Assembly: GCA_025463305.1 (NCBI GenBank)
Contig: JAOBWK010000088.1
Location: 1 to 64,000 of the forward strand
DNA: 64,000 bases
Source: Ilumatobacteraceae bacterium
GTDB lineage: Bacteria > Actinomycetota > Acidimicrobiia > Acidimicrobiales > Ilumatobacteraceae
Direction of reading: 5' to 3'
Every line of letters begins with the position of its first letter. Position 1 is the stretch's first letter. Positions 18,664 through 26,545 of the stretch are shown here, piece after piece. The notes beneath the pieces are model-generated. The model saw only the letters and a program-made list of their open reading frames with translations, was not told where the DNA came from and did no database searches. The position numbers and the translations under genes are program-made.

Positions 18664-19928
18664 GCCTGCGTCACGCCCGTCGGCAGGTCGGCGAGGATCG
18701 CGTCGCTCACCCAGCAGCGCGACATGTGCAGGGTGCTGCTGATCCGCACGACGTTCTTCGGCGCCAGCGCGGCTTTGCCGCACATGCTGAGCGCGGCCTT
18801 GATGCACGCCTCCTCGTCGGGCAGCACCATCGGCATCCGCGACCGGCGCACGCCGCTCGCGCCGGCGGTGAAGCAGTTCACGTAGGTCTTCTGCCAGTCG
18901 ATCTGGTTGGCGACGGCAGCGGGGATGAAGTCGGCCAGCCCGATGCCGAGCACGTTGCCGCGGCTGACGGGCGTGATGTCGAGCAGCACGATGTTGGACA
19001 CCTTCGGGCTGGTCGAGTCCTCGAGGCCGTTGATCCAGAAACGGCCGGTCACGTTCGGGTCGAGCGTGGTGCCGCTGATGTCCTTGCCGCCGCGCTCGAT
19101 GATCAGCACGTCGATCTGTGGGAACGGGAGCGCGGGCACGAGCTCGCTGGCGTACTCGAGCAGCGCGTGCTCGGCGTCGCCGCCGACGTCGTCGGCGTTC
19201 AGCCCGGCGATGCGCACGACATCGCCGGTGGTCGACTCGACGCTCGCCACGCCGCCGAGCAGGCGACCCGTCGCGCGCAGCGCGGCGATGCCGCGCAGCA
19301 GCCGGTCGCGCATCTCGATCGGGCCGCACGCGTGGATCTGCGCGGCGCCGAGCTGCTTGCCGAACCCGACGACCGCCATCTTCGTGACGCCGCTCTCGAT
19401 CGGGCCGTGGAAGCAGGTGTGCGGCTTGACCCGGTTGACGGGCAGGATCCGGTCGGCGCCCGCAGCGTGGGCGTCGAGGTACAGCGGCATGCCGTCCGGG
19501 GTGCGGGTGACCTCGATGGTCTCCATCGTCGCCCGGATCTCGGCGCCGATGGCCTCCTCGGTCATCCCGAGCTCTTCGAGCATCTGCCGTTGCCCCTCGG
19601 CGGTCGCACCACCGTGGCTGCCCATCGCCGGGACGACGAACGGCTCGGCACCGAGGTCGCGCAGGCCCTCGATCGTGCCGCGCAGGATCTCGACGCGGTT
19701 GCTCAGCCCGCGGCTGCCGGCACCGACCGCGACCGTCATGCCCGGGGTGATGTCGAAGGCGAGGCGTTCGACGACGGCGGCGCGCGCCTCCTTGGTGACG
19801 TCAGCGATCGCGGGTGGCGTCGGGATGTCGAGCCGTACTTCGTGCAGTGAGGGCACGACGATGTCGGGGTGGAAGGGCAGATCGATGCCCTTGGAGAGCT
19901 GCTCCCACGGGTTTGCTGCTGCGGCCAT
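18660..19928 (-). CDS. LarA-like (DUF2088) nickel-pincer-family protein
   Basis: A 422-residue protein resembling the N-terminal domain of lactate racemase LarA. The core GMTVAVGAGSRGLSNRVEILRG, PAMGSHGGATAEGQ and VKPHTCFHGPIESGVTKM includes the His residues that ligate the nickel cofactor or bind substrate in characterised members. LarA-type proteins racemise or epimerise 2-hydroxy acids and need a nickel-pincer cofactor made by LarB/C/E, none of which is in the window. The start is supported by TACCAT at 19936-19941, 7 nt before the ATG. It is probably transcribed alone; the LLM oxidoreductase upstream on the same strand is 46 bases away. Substrate unknown. Confidence 0.78.
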   Translation of the reverse strand: MAAAANPWEQLSKGIDLPFHPDIVVPSLHEVRLDIPTPPAIADVTKEARAAVVERLAFDITPGMTVAVGAGSRGLSNRVEILRGTIEGLRDLGAEPFVVPAMGSHGGATAEGQRQMLEELGMTEEAIGAEIRATMETIEVTRTPDGMPLYLDAHAAGADRILPVNRVKPHTCFHGPIESGVTKMAVVGFGKQLGAAQIHACGPIEMRDRLLRGIAALRATGRLLGGVASVESTTGDVVRIAGLNADDVGGDAEHALLEYASELVPALPFPQIDVLIIERGGKDISGTTLDPNVTGRFWINGLEDSTSPKVSNIVLLDITPVSRGNVLGIGLADFIPAAVANQIDWQKTYVNCFTAGASGVRRSRMPMVLPDEEACIKAALSMCGKAALAPKNVVRISSTLHMSRCWVSDAILADLPTGVTQA

Positions 19929-19974
19929 GTGGCCGATGGTACCCGTGCGCGGCGGCGGGCTCGGGCCCGCGGCC

Positions 19975-21090
19975 CTACGACACTGGCGCCGTGGCGCCGG
20001 GGTTGGCGAGCGCGCTGTCGAACCGGCCGGACGGGCGGATCGTGCGGTAGGCCTCGACCGCTGGGGCGAGGTCGGAGGGTGTGGCACCGTGCAGGATCAC
20101 GCCGTCGCAGCCGAGGTCGAGCTGGTGCAGCACGGCGGCGGCGCACTGATCCGCCGATCCCGTCGCGGCCGGGGCGAGCCACTCGTCGGGGAGCAGCGTG
20201 GCCACGTGCTCGAGCTCGCTCGTGGTGGCCACCCCGTCGAGCGCGCCGCGGAAGCCGGCGACGAAGGGGTCGGCGCGGAACCGCTCGAGCACCGCCGGGT
20301 CCCACTCGTTGGTGCGCACGAGGAGGTCGCCGTAGCCCTGCAGGTAGGTGGCCAGCCGACCGACCGTCTTCTTCAGCCGGACGTCGTCGGGGATCCAGTC
20401 GCCGATGGTGGCGTAGCAGCTCCAGATCCGCACCGATGCAGGGTCACGCCCGGCCTCCTCGGCGGCGCGACGGACGGTGGCGACGCTGCGTTGTACGGTC
20501 TCGTCGGTGAAGAAGGTGTGCAGCACCACGCCGTCGAAGGCCCGTCCGCCGAGTGCGAGCGACTTCGGACCGATCGCGGTGAACATCAGCGGGATGTCCT
20601 CGTCGAACTGCGGATCGAGGGCGAGCACCGGGAACTTCCCGGCCGGGCCGTCGTGGCCCATGATGATCTCGCCGTGCCACAGCCGGCGCATCAGGCCGCA
20701 GAAGTCCTCGAGCTGCGCGCTCGTCACCCGTGGCAGGCCGAACGCGTCGAACATCCGGTCGAAGCCGCGGCCGAGGCCGAGCGCGAAGCGCCCGCCGGTG
20801 AGCCGGTGCATCGTCGTGGCGTAGCTCGCGGTGACGAGCGGGTGGCGGGTGTTGTGGTTGGTGGCTGCGGTCGCGATGCCGATCCGCTCGGTGACGGCGC
20901 CCGCGGCGCCGCTGAGCGTGACCGCTTCCTTGATGTTGAAGCGCTCGCTCAGGAACACCGAGCCGAACCCCAGTTCCTCGCCGTCGCGGCATTCGTCGAG
21001 CAGGTCGCGTGGCGACTTGGGAGCGCCGGGCAGGCCGTAGAACGACAGCTCGTTGAGCGGGGTCAGCGGTGAGGAGGTCGAGTCGGTCAT
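19975..21090 (-). CDS. F420-dependent LLM-class oxidoreductase (TIGR03857-like)
   Basis: A 371-residue luciferase-like (TIM-barrel) oxidoreductase that probably uses deazaflavin F420. Motifs include GFGSVFLSERFNIKEA near the start, GIATAATNHNTRHPLVTASYATTMHRLTGGRFALGLGRG (the barrel core; GLGRG is characteristic) and a later IGPKSLALGGRAFDGVVLHTFFTDE. It resembles the TIGR03857 subgroup of mycobacteria and relatives. The substrate is unknown. The ATG is chosen because TACAGT (21099-21104) lies 8 nt before it, and the protein then begins MTDSTSSPLTPLNELSFYG. It is divergent from trmB, with 66 bases between the starts. Confidence 0.88.
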   Translation of the reverse strand: MTDSTSSPLTPLNELSFYGLPGAPKSPRDLLDECRDGEELGFGSVFLSERFNIKEAVTLSGAAGAVTERIGIATAATNHNTRHPLVTASYATTMHRLTGGRFALGLGRGFDRMFDAFGLPRVTSAQLEDFCGLMRRLWHGEIIMGHDGPAGKFPVLALDPQFDEDIPLMFTAIGPKSLALGGRAFDGVVLHTFFTDETVQRSVATVRRAAEEAGRDPASVRIWSCYATIGDWIPDDVRLKKTVGRLATYLQGYGDLLVRTNEWDPAVLERFRADPFVAGFRGALDGVATTSELEHVATLLPDEWLAPAATGSADQCAAAVLHQLDLGCDGVILHGATPSDLAPAVEAYRTIRPSGRFDSALANPGATAPVS

Positions 21091-21156
21091 CGGCGCGGAC
21101 TGTATACACATCGGGCTGGCGGGCTCGTACGGATCGCACCCGTTACCCTCGCTGCC

Positions 21157-21840
21157 GTGTCGGCGCCGCCATCGAAACGGTTCATCGCCTCGCGGCCGGT
21201 GGGCGGCAGCTACACGTTCGGTGGGCGGCAGGGACGGATGTCGCCGACGCGCCAGCGCGCGTTCGACGAGCTCGTGCCCCGCTACGTGCTCGATCCCGCC
21301 GACGTGCGCGGCGGGGTCGCCGGTCACGAACGCGTCATCGTCGAGATCGGCTGCGGCAAGGGCGACGCAACCGCTGCCATGGCGGGAGGTGATGCCGGGT
21401 CGCTCGTGATCGCGTGCGAGCCGAACGTGGCGATGATCGCCAACCTCGCGTTGCTGCTCGACGAGCAGGCGATCGACAACGTGCGGCTGTGGATCGGCGA
21501 CGCGCTGGATCTGCTGGCTGCGCTCGGCCCGGCGTCGGTGGCCGAGATCCGGGTGTGGTTCCCCGATCCGTGGCCCAAGCCCCGCCACGCACGCAAGCGG
21601 TTGGTGACACCGATGCGTCTCGGCCTGCTCATCGATGCGCTCACGATCGGCGGCCGGCTCCGCCTCGCCAGCGACGACGCCACCTACGCGGACGAAGCCC
21701 TCGCGGCGATGGTGAACGACGATCGTCTCGATGCGTGGGTCGTCGCCCGTCCGTCCGAGCGACCGATCACGCGGTTCGAGTCCCGCGGTCTGCGCGAGGG
21801 CCGCGAGGCGGTCGACATCGACGCGCGACGCACGTGTTGA
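21157..21840 (+). CDS. trmB: tRNA (guanine-N7-)-methyltransferase
   Basis: Forms m7G at position 46 of tRNA using S-adenosylmethionine. The 227 residues show the SAM-binding motif VEIGCGKGDATAAMA, the family hallmark VWFPDPWPKPRHARKRLV and the C-terminal ITRFESRGLREGR, which corresponds to the usual TKFE.RG. The GTG start is supported by TACCCT (21144-21149), which ends 7 nt before it with no Shine-Dalgarno, and by the good fit of the following SAPPSKRFIASRP to the family N-terminus. Confidence 0.94.
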   Translation: MSAPPSKRFIASRPVGGSYTFGGRQGRMSPTRQRAFDELVPRYVLDPADVRGGVAGHERVIVEIGCGKGDATAAMAGGDAGSLVIACEPNVAMIANLALLLDEQAIDNVRLWIGDALDLLAALGPASVAEIRVWFPDPWPKPRHARKRLVTPMRLGLLIDALTIGGRLRLASDDATYADEALAAMVNDDRLDAWVVARPSERPITRFESRGLREGREAVDIDARRTC

Positions 21841-21894
21841 CCGCTTGGCGAACCCGATGTTCAGTTCGGGCATCGGATGGGTACCCGAGCACGC

Positions 21895-22047
21895 ATGTCC
21901 GACACACCTCCGTCGCCACTCGATCCGGCACACCCGGATCCGCTCGTGCCGCCGGTGCCACCCGTGCAGCCCGGACCGCCGATCGAGCCGCCGGTGCCAC
22001 TCCCGCAGACCTCCGCGATGTGGCGCCGCAGCGCGCCCGTCTCGTGA
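21895..22047 (+). CDS. Possible 50-residue proline-rich protein
   Basis: An ATG-started frame between trmB and the SGNH gene would encode a peptide in which roughly every third residue is proline (PPVPPVQPGPPIEPPVPLP), ending MWRRSAPVS. I recognise no family and see no convincing Shine-Dalgarno or -10 box. It may be a small structural or surface peptide, or chance coding in a G/C-rich leader of the downstream gene. Apart from it, the 238-base stretch from the trmB stop to the SGNH start holds nothing I can identify. Confidence 0.25.
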   Translation: MSDTPPSPLDPAHPDPLVPPVPPVQPGPPIEPPVPLPQTSAMWRRSAPVS

Positions 22048-22078
22048 TCCATCGTCTCGTGACCGACGCGTGAGCGCA

Positions 22079-23938
22079 ATGCGACGGTGGAGCAGGATCG
22101 CGCTCGTCGGCGGATTGCTCGGCGCGAGCGCCCTGGTGGCCGACGCGGCGGGCACGGCACCGCTGGCGGTCCACGCCGCGGCCGCCGACCAGACCCACGT
22201 GACGCTGCTGGGCGATTCCACGATGGCCGCGATGCAGTGGTACCAGTACGACGACGACGATCCCGACACGATCGCCAACAACGACATCCGTGAGATCGTC
22301 GCCCAGCACTACGCGCTGAACTTCTCCGCCGAGAGCTGCCGTCGCCTGGTGATCGCCAGCTGCCGCGGCCGGTTCGGCTACACGCCCGTCAGCCTGCTGC
22401 CCTACATGCAGACCACGCTGAAGGGCACGCTCGGCGACGCGCTCGTGATCATGGAGGGCTACGACGATCCGGCCATCGGCGACGGTGTCGACCAGATCAT
22501 GGCCGAGGCCGAGCGCCAAGGCGTGGCGACGGTGATCTGGCTGACGCTGCGCACCGGAACCAACTACGTGCTGCCCGGTGGCCAGTCAGCGCGAGACCTC
22601 TACCAGACGCACAACGCCGCCCTGCGCGCCGCAGCGACCCGGCACCCGAGCCTGCACCTGCTCGACTGGGACACGTACAGCCAGCAGCAGCCGGCCTCGT
22701 GGTTCGCCAGTGACGGCGTGCACCTCAACCCGATCGGCGCAGTGGGCCTCGCCCACTACATCACGGCCGCGCTCGACGCGGATCCGACGATCTCACGGTG
22801 CGCTGCGACGTCGTCCCACACGGGCGTCGCCGACACCTCGCCGACCTCGGTCGCCGCACCCACCGCGGCGCCGGCGGGTTTCGTCGCATCCGACCCGACC
22901 CGTGTCCTCGACACCCGCACAGCCGGTTCGCCCGGCAGCGTCGGCGCCGGGAGCGTGGTCACCCTCGATCTCGACAAAGCGCTGCCGGCCGGTGCGACGG
23001 GAGCCGTGCTGAGCACGACCGCTGTCGACAGCTGTCGCGCCGGCTACCTCAGCGTGTACCCATGCGGCTCGCGACCGCCGACGTCGACGATGAACTTCGA
23101 GGTCGGCCGCACCACGGCCGGCATGGCCATCACCGGGCTCACCGATCGCACCGTCTGCATCTACTCGTCCGCCGCCACCGATCTGGTGGTCGACGTGATC
23201 GGCGCGTTCAGCCCCACCGGCGCGGCCTTCCATCCGATGACGCCCACGCGGTGGGTCGACACGCGCGGCGGTTCCTCGATCCGCTCGGAGCTGACCGGTG
23301 AGCGCGGTCCCGACGCGGGCACCGATGTGGTGATCGCCGGCAACGGCGGGGTGCCCGCGAACGCGACGGCTGCGTGGATCAACCTCACCGTGGCCGATCC
23401 GTCGGCCTCCACCGTGCTGCTCGCCGGCCCAGGGCCCTGCAACGCAGCACCGGTCGCCTCGACGGTGAACGCGAACGCCGGCCGCAACACGGCATCGGCC
23501 GCGCTCGTCGGGCTCGGGCCCGACGGATCGATCTGCGTGCACACCCTGTCCGGCCGGTCGCAGATCGTCGTCGACGTCGCCGGGTGGTTCGGCCCGGGCG
23601 ACGGCGGGCTGCGTTACAGCCCGCAGCCGCCGACCCGGCTGATCGACACGCGCAACGGCCCGAACGGCACGACGCCGGCGCCGTCGACCAACGAGGTGTC
23701 GACACCCGTCGACTCGGTGTCCGTCCTGAACGCTGTCGCCGTCGACGCCGCTGGGGCCGGGTACGTCTCGGCCCGTCCGTGCGGCACCGATCAGGTCAGC
23801 TCGCTGATCAACACCACGGCCGATCAGGACACGGCGAACATCACCGCGGTCGGCCCGGGCAGCAACGGGTCGGTCTGCGTGCAGGCGAGCACACCGGCGC
23901 AGCTCGTGGTGGACCTCGTCGGCAGCTTCGCCCCCTGA
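22079..23938 (+). CDS. Secreted SGNH hydrolase with C-terminal surface repeats
   Basis: A 619-residue exported protein. A signal peptide (MRRWSRIALVGGLLGASALVADAAG) leads to an SGNH/GDSL-type domain with block I LLGDSTM and the catalytic DGVHLNPIG near residue 220. The middle blocks are hard to place, so activity on an ester or acyl group is inferred. From about residue 265 there are three repeats of about 120 residues with P.R..DTR, a central ...S..N...G..TA... and V.D..G.F ends, the same module as in the L,D-transpeptidase at 5912-7882. Cysteine pairs in each repeat (SCRAGYLSVYPCG) suggest disulphides. The start could instead be the GTG three codons earlier. Confidence 0.85.
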   Translation: MRRWSRIALVGGLLGASALVADAAGTAPLAVHAAAADQTHVTLLGDSTMAAMQWYQYDDDDPDTIANNDIREIVAQHYALNFSAESCRRLVIASCRGRFGYTPVSLLPYMQTTLKGTLGDALVIMEGYDDPAIGDGVDQIMAEAERQGVATVIWLTLRTGTNYVLPGGQSARDLYQTHNAALRAAATRHPSLHLLDWDTYSQQQPASWFASDGVHLNPIGAVGLAHYITAALDADPTISRCAATSSHTGVADTSPTSVAAPTAAPAGFVASDPTRVLDTRTAGSPGSVGAGSVVTLDLDKALPAGATGAVLSTTAVDSCRAGYLSVYPCGSRPPTSTMNFEVGRTTAGMAITGLTDRTVCIYSSAATDLVVDVIGAFSPTGAAFHPMTPTRWVDTRGGSSIRSELTGERGPDAGTDVVIAGNGGVPANATAAWINLTVADPSASTVLLAGPGPCNAAPVASTVNANAGRNTASAALVGLGPDGSICVHTLSGRSQIVVDVAGWFGPGDGGLRYSPQPPTRLIDTRNGPNGTTPAPSTNEVSTPVDSVSVLNAVAVDAAGAGYVSARPCGTDQVSSLINTTADQDTANITAVGPGSNGSVCVQASTPAQLVVDLVGSFAP

Positions 23939-23942
23939 CCGC

Positions 23943-24389
23943 TCACGTCCGGTCGCCAGAATGCTGCGCTACCGGTTGGTGCCAGTAGACGACCGTGCCG
24001 GTGACCCCGATCGCGAACGCACCGACGATCTCGAGCAGTGAAGCGACCACGGAGAACGCCGAGACGTGGTGGTCCACGAACGAGTCGCTCAACGAGCTCC
24101 AGTGGGGGAGCCAGTGGACCGCGATGAACGCGAGGCCGAGCGAGAACCCCGACCCCGCCGCCAGCAGCGGAGCGAGACGGTGGCGGACGAGGATCAGCGT
24201 GATCACCACGGCCTGGATGACCATGCCGCTGGTGCCGACGACGTAGAGCGCGTCGGTGACGCTGCCCTGGCCCCGGCGAAGGTGGTCGGCGGCGTGCACC
24301 GCCGAGCCGATGAGGAACACCCAACCGGCGACGATCAAGCGTCGTCCCTCGCGTGCAGTCGTGTCGGGATCTCTGCGCTCGTCGGTCAT
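23943..24389 (-). CDS. Small four-helix membrane protein, unknown function
   Basis: A 148-residue protein with four predicted transmembrane segments (starting around residues 18, 47, 73 and 108) and a charged N-terminus. His residues lie at membrane edges (VHAADHLRRG, VHWLPHW, VDHHVSAF). I do not recognise the family. It is transcribed divergently from the TetR gene, whose presumed operator lies in the 66 bases between the two starts, so it is the likeliest target of that regulator. It converges on the SGNH gene with only four bases between the stop codons. Confidence 0.7.
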   Translation of the reverse strand: MTDERRDPDTTAREGRRLIVAGWVFLIGSAVHAADHLRRGQGSVTDALYVVGTSGMVIQAVVITLILVRHRLAPLLAAGSGFSLGLAFIAVHWLPHWSSLSDSFVDHHVSAFSVVASLLEIVGAFAIGVTGTVVYWHQPVAQHSGDRT

Positions 24390-24425
24390 GGCACCGGCTC
24401 TCTCTGGCTCGTGAAGGTGACTGGA

Positions 24426-24437
24426 TAGATCGCTCTA
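24426..24437. promoter_or_regulatory. Candidate TetR/LmrA-type operator
   Basis: TAGATCGCTCTA is a dyad with TAGA/TCTA arms in the divergent intergenic region. It fits the core of the LmrA/QdoR box of Bacillus (TAGANYGGTCTA, from memory) at all but one position, and the adjacent regulator resembles that TetR branch. It ends 5 nt before the putative -10 box of the tetR gene, a position suited to autorepression and control of the divergent membrane protein. Confidence 0.5.
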
Positions 24438-24455
24438 GTGAGTATGCTCGCCGGC

Positions 24456-25076
24456 ATGGCATCGAGCAAGTCAGCCCGCCGCGCGCCCACCCGCGAGCGC
24501 ATCCTCAACGCGAGCACCGAGCTCTTCGGTCGCCACGGGTTCACCGGCACCGGGATCAAATCGATCCTCGCAGCGAGTGAGGCGCCGTTCGGCTCGCTCT
24601 ACCACTTCTTCCCCGGTGGCAAGGACGAGCTCGGGGCGGCGGCGATCCGTCGATCGGGCGTGACCTACCGCGAGCTGGTCGAGGCGTTCTTCGTCGCGGA
24701 TGCCGACGGCCGGGTCGATGTCGTCGGCGCGACGAGCTCGTTCTTCGAGGGTGCCGCCGCGATGATCGAGCTCACCGACTACGCCGACGCCTGCCCGATC
24801 GCCACCATCGCGCTGGAGATCGCGAGCACCAACGAGTCGATGCGCGAGGCGTCTGCCGAGGCGTTCGAGTCGTGGCTCGCGGTGCTCCGCGCCGCGTTCT
24901 GCTCGGTGGGCATCGACGCCGAGCGCTCGGCCGAACTGGCCGTCGAGCTGTTCTGCGCGATCGAAGGTGCCTTCCTCCTCAGCCGCACCACGCGCGACCC
25001 CGCCCCTGTCCGCATCGCCGGCCGCGCCGCCGCCGAATCCGTCCGAGCCGCACTGGAGGCCGTGCCCGGCGGGTGA
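24456..25076 (+). CDS. TetR-family transcriptional regulator (LmrA/YxaF-like)
   Basis: A 206-residue repressor. The N-terminal helix-turn-helix is RERILNASTELFGRHGFTGTGIKSILAASEAPFGSLYHFFPGGKDEL; the stretch APFGSLYHFFPGGKDEL is typical of the LmrA/YxaF branch, which usually senses small aromatic or drug-like molecules. The C-terminal half (LTDYADACPIATIALEIAS) should form the ligand pocket. In-frame GTG (24438) and ATG (24444) codons lie upstream, but TATGCT at 24443-24448 ends 7 nt before the ATG chosen here, indicating a leaderless mRNA starting at this codon. The operator-like dyad lies just upstream. The divergent membrane protein is the presumed regulated partner. Confidence 0.9.
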   Translation: MASSKSARRAPTRERILNASTELFGRHGFTGTGIKSILAASEAPFGSLYHFFPGGKDELGAAAIRRSGVTYRELVEAFFVADADGRVDVVGATSSFFEGAAAMIELTDYADACPIATIALEIASTNESMREASAEAFESWLAVLRAAFCSVGIDAERSAELAVELFCAIEGAFLLSRTTRDPAPVRIAGRAAAESVRAALEAVPGG

Positions 25077-25095
25077 GCCTGGACCCGAGAACGGC

Positions 25096-25145
25096 GGAAG
25101 CCGCAGGTCACACGCTCTGGAAAGGGCGTCTGACCTGCGGCTTCC
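25096..25145. terminator. Long perfect inverted repeat between tetR and the tRNA genes
   Basis: Exact 15-nt arms (GGAAGCCGCAGGTCA and its complement) enclose a 20-nt loop that can itself form a short ACGC/GCGT stem. It starts 19 bases after the tetR stop and ends 5 bases from the 3' end of tRNA-Phe, so it can end transcription from both sides. No clear T-run follows on either strand. Confidence 0.55.
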
Positions 25146-25150
25146 TGGTG

Positions 25151-25223
25151 TGGTTCTGACCGGCGTCGATCCGGTGACCCTACGCTTTTCAGGCGTATGC
25201 TCTGCCGACTGAGCTACAGAACC
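25151..25223 (-). tRNA. tRNA-Phe (GAA)
   Basis: Cloverleaf of 73 nt. The acceptor stem GGTTCTG pairs with CAGAACC. The anticodon stem is TACGC/GCGTA around loop CTGAAAA (anticodon GAA), and the T stem is ACCGG/CCGGT. The T loop begins ATCGA rather than the usual TTCGA. CCA is not encoded. It is last in a Glu-Asp-Phe cluster, an order also known in other actinobacteria. Confidence 0.95.
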
Positions 25224-25296
25224 GTGACTGTGATTGCTGTGGGGACGTTACTGCTGTGCTGCATTGCTGACCCAGCGACCAGCGATTGAACGCTGG

Positions 25297-25372
25297 TGGC
25301 GGTCCCGACGGGGTTCGAACCCGCGACCTCCGGCTTGACAGGCCGGCGTGAACTCCACTTCACCACGGGACC
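25297..25372 (-). tRNA. tRNA-Asp (GTC)
   Basis: The acceptor stem GGTCCCG pairs with CGGGACC, followed by discriminator G and an encoded CCA. The anticodon stem is CCGGC/GCCGG around CTGTCAA (anticodon GTC), and the T arm is CGGGTTCGAACCCCG. It is the middle gene of the cluster. Of the three, only this one has CCA encoded. Confidence 0.96.
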
Positions 25373-25390
25373 AGATTTTGGGCTGGTCAG

Positions 25391-25463
25391 CACCCCCAAC
25401 GGGATTCGAACCCGTGCCGCCACCTTGAAAGGGTGGTGTCCTAGGCCACTAGACGATGGGGGC
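25391..25463 (-). tRNA. tRNA-Glu (TTC)
   Basis: The acceptor GCCCCCA pairs with TGGGGGT (a G-U at the first pair, usual for tRNA-Glu). The anticodon stem is CCACC/GGTGG around CTTTCAA (anticodon TTC), with a standard T arm CGGGTTCGAATCCCG. CCA is not encoded. It is the first gene of the cluster in transcription order. Confidence 0.96.
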
Positions 25464-25500
25464 TCGGGTAACACTCGTCTCCGGTTGAGAGCGCACGAAG

Positions 25501-25530
25501 ATTATCAGTGAACGCGGAGCTTTCCCCCAA
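25501..25530 (-). promoter_or_regulatory. Candidate promoter of the tRNA cluster
   Basis: On the minus strand, TTGGGG is followed after 18 nt by GATAAT (extended as TGATAAT), which ends about 38 nt upstream of tRNA-Glu. It overlaps the most upstream possible start of the divergent DegV gene. Confidence 0.35.
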
Positions 25531-26521
25531 CGGATTACAGAATCGACACAACATGACCGGTTCTACAGACACGGTCGGCGAATCGGCATACCGTTCCCCG
25601 AATGCGCCGGACACCACCGATCGTGATGGCCGCGTGATCGGCATCTGCACCGACAGCAACTCCCAGCTGCCGGCAGCACTCGCCGAGCGCTACTGCGTCG
25701 AAGTCGTCCCGCTCACGGTTGCGATCGACGACCGCGAGTACCTCGAGGGCGTCGATCTCGACGCTGACGAGTTCTACGAGCTGATGGGGGTCCAGCACCC
25801 GCCGACGGTGCAGTGCAACCAGCCCAGCTCCGGCCAGTACGCGATGGCGTACGACGAGCTCGTCGCTCGCGGCTGCACCCAGATCCTGTCGATCCACACC
25901 TCGGCGGCGTGCAGCGGCACGCTGAAGGCCGCCCGCCTCGCGGTGCACTCGGTGCCGGTGCCGATCCGGTTGGTCGACTCGGGGACCACCCGGTTCCGGG
26001 TCAGCTGCTGCGTGTGGGCCGCCGGGGAGGCGATCGCCGCCGGTGCGTCGTTGGAGGAAGCGGCAGCGATCGCCGACTCGCTCGCCCCCTCGGTCGGCAC
26101 GGTGTTCATCGCCGCCGGTCCCGACGTGATCGACCTCGCCCGCCTCGCCGGACGCAAGGTCCTGACGCTCGACGACACCGGTGCGCGCATCGTCACCCAG
26201 GTCGACAGCGCGGCCGATGCGGTCAACGCGATGGCCGACTTCGTCCTGCGCTGGAACGCGTCGGTGCCCGTCGGCGCCGGCGCCGGAGTCCGTTCTTCGC
26301 CGCGTGGCGCGAACGGTTCGGCCGGATCGATCGGCGAGAGCGGTCGGCTGAACGTGGCCGTCGGCTGGGCCCATCGCGACATGCAGCCGATCGCCGCGGC
26401 CGTGGCCCACGCAGTGGGCGAGTCCGCGCACGTCGCCGAGATCGTCGAGTTCCGGATCGGGCCGAGCGTCGGCATCGAGACCGGCCCCGCTGCGGTCAGC
26501 TGCGTCATGTTCCCGGCCTGA
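25508..26521 (+). CDS. DegV-family fatty-acid-binding protein
   Basis: DegV proteins bind a fatty acid; in Firmicutes (FakB) they present it to a kinase for phospholipid synthesis. Recognisable parts are GICTDSNSQLP, VVPLTVAIDDREY, the long-chain contact region VQCNQPSSGQYAMAYDEL and SIHTSAACSGT. No FakA kinase is in this window. The GTG used gives 337 residues, but the first 40 or so do not match the family. An in-frame ATG at 25553 is an alternative and would avoid overlap with the putative tRNA promoter. A linker of about 30 residues (GAGAGVRSSPRGANGSAG) near the C-terminus is an unusual insertion. Confidence 0.85.
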   Translation: MNAELSPNGLQNRHNMTGSTDTVGESAYRSPNAPDTTDRDGRVIGICTDSNSQLPAALAERYCVEVVPLTVAIDDREYLEGVDLDADEFYELMGVQHPPTVQCNQPSSGQYAMAYDELVARGCTQILSIHTSAACSGTLKAARLAVHSVPVPIRLVDSGTTRFRVSCCVWAAGEAIAAGASLEEAAAIADSLAPSVGTVFIAAGPDVIDLARLAGRKVLTLDDTGARIVTQVDSAADAVNAMADFVLRWNASVPVGAGAGVRSSPRGANGSAGSIGESGRLNVAVGWAHRDMQPIAAAVAHAVGESAHVAEIVEFRIGPSVGIETGPAAVSCVMFPA

Positions 26522-26545
26522 ACGGGCAAGCACTCACCGTCCGGT

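Noticed and set aside
24438..24455. Earlier GTG and ATG starts of the TetR gene
   Set aside because: They overlap or precede the putative -10 box TATGCT, so they would not be in the transcript.
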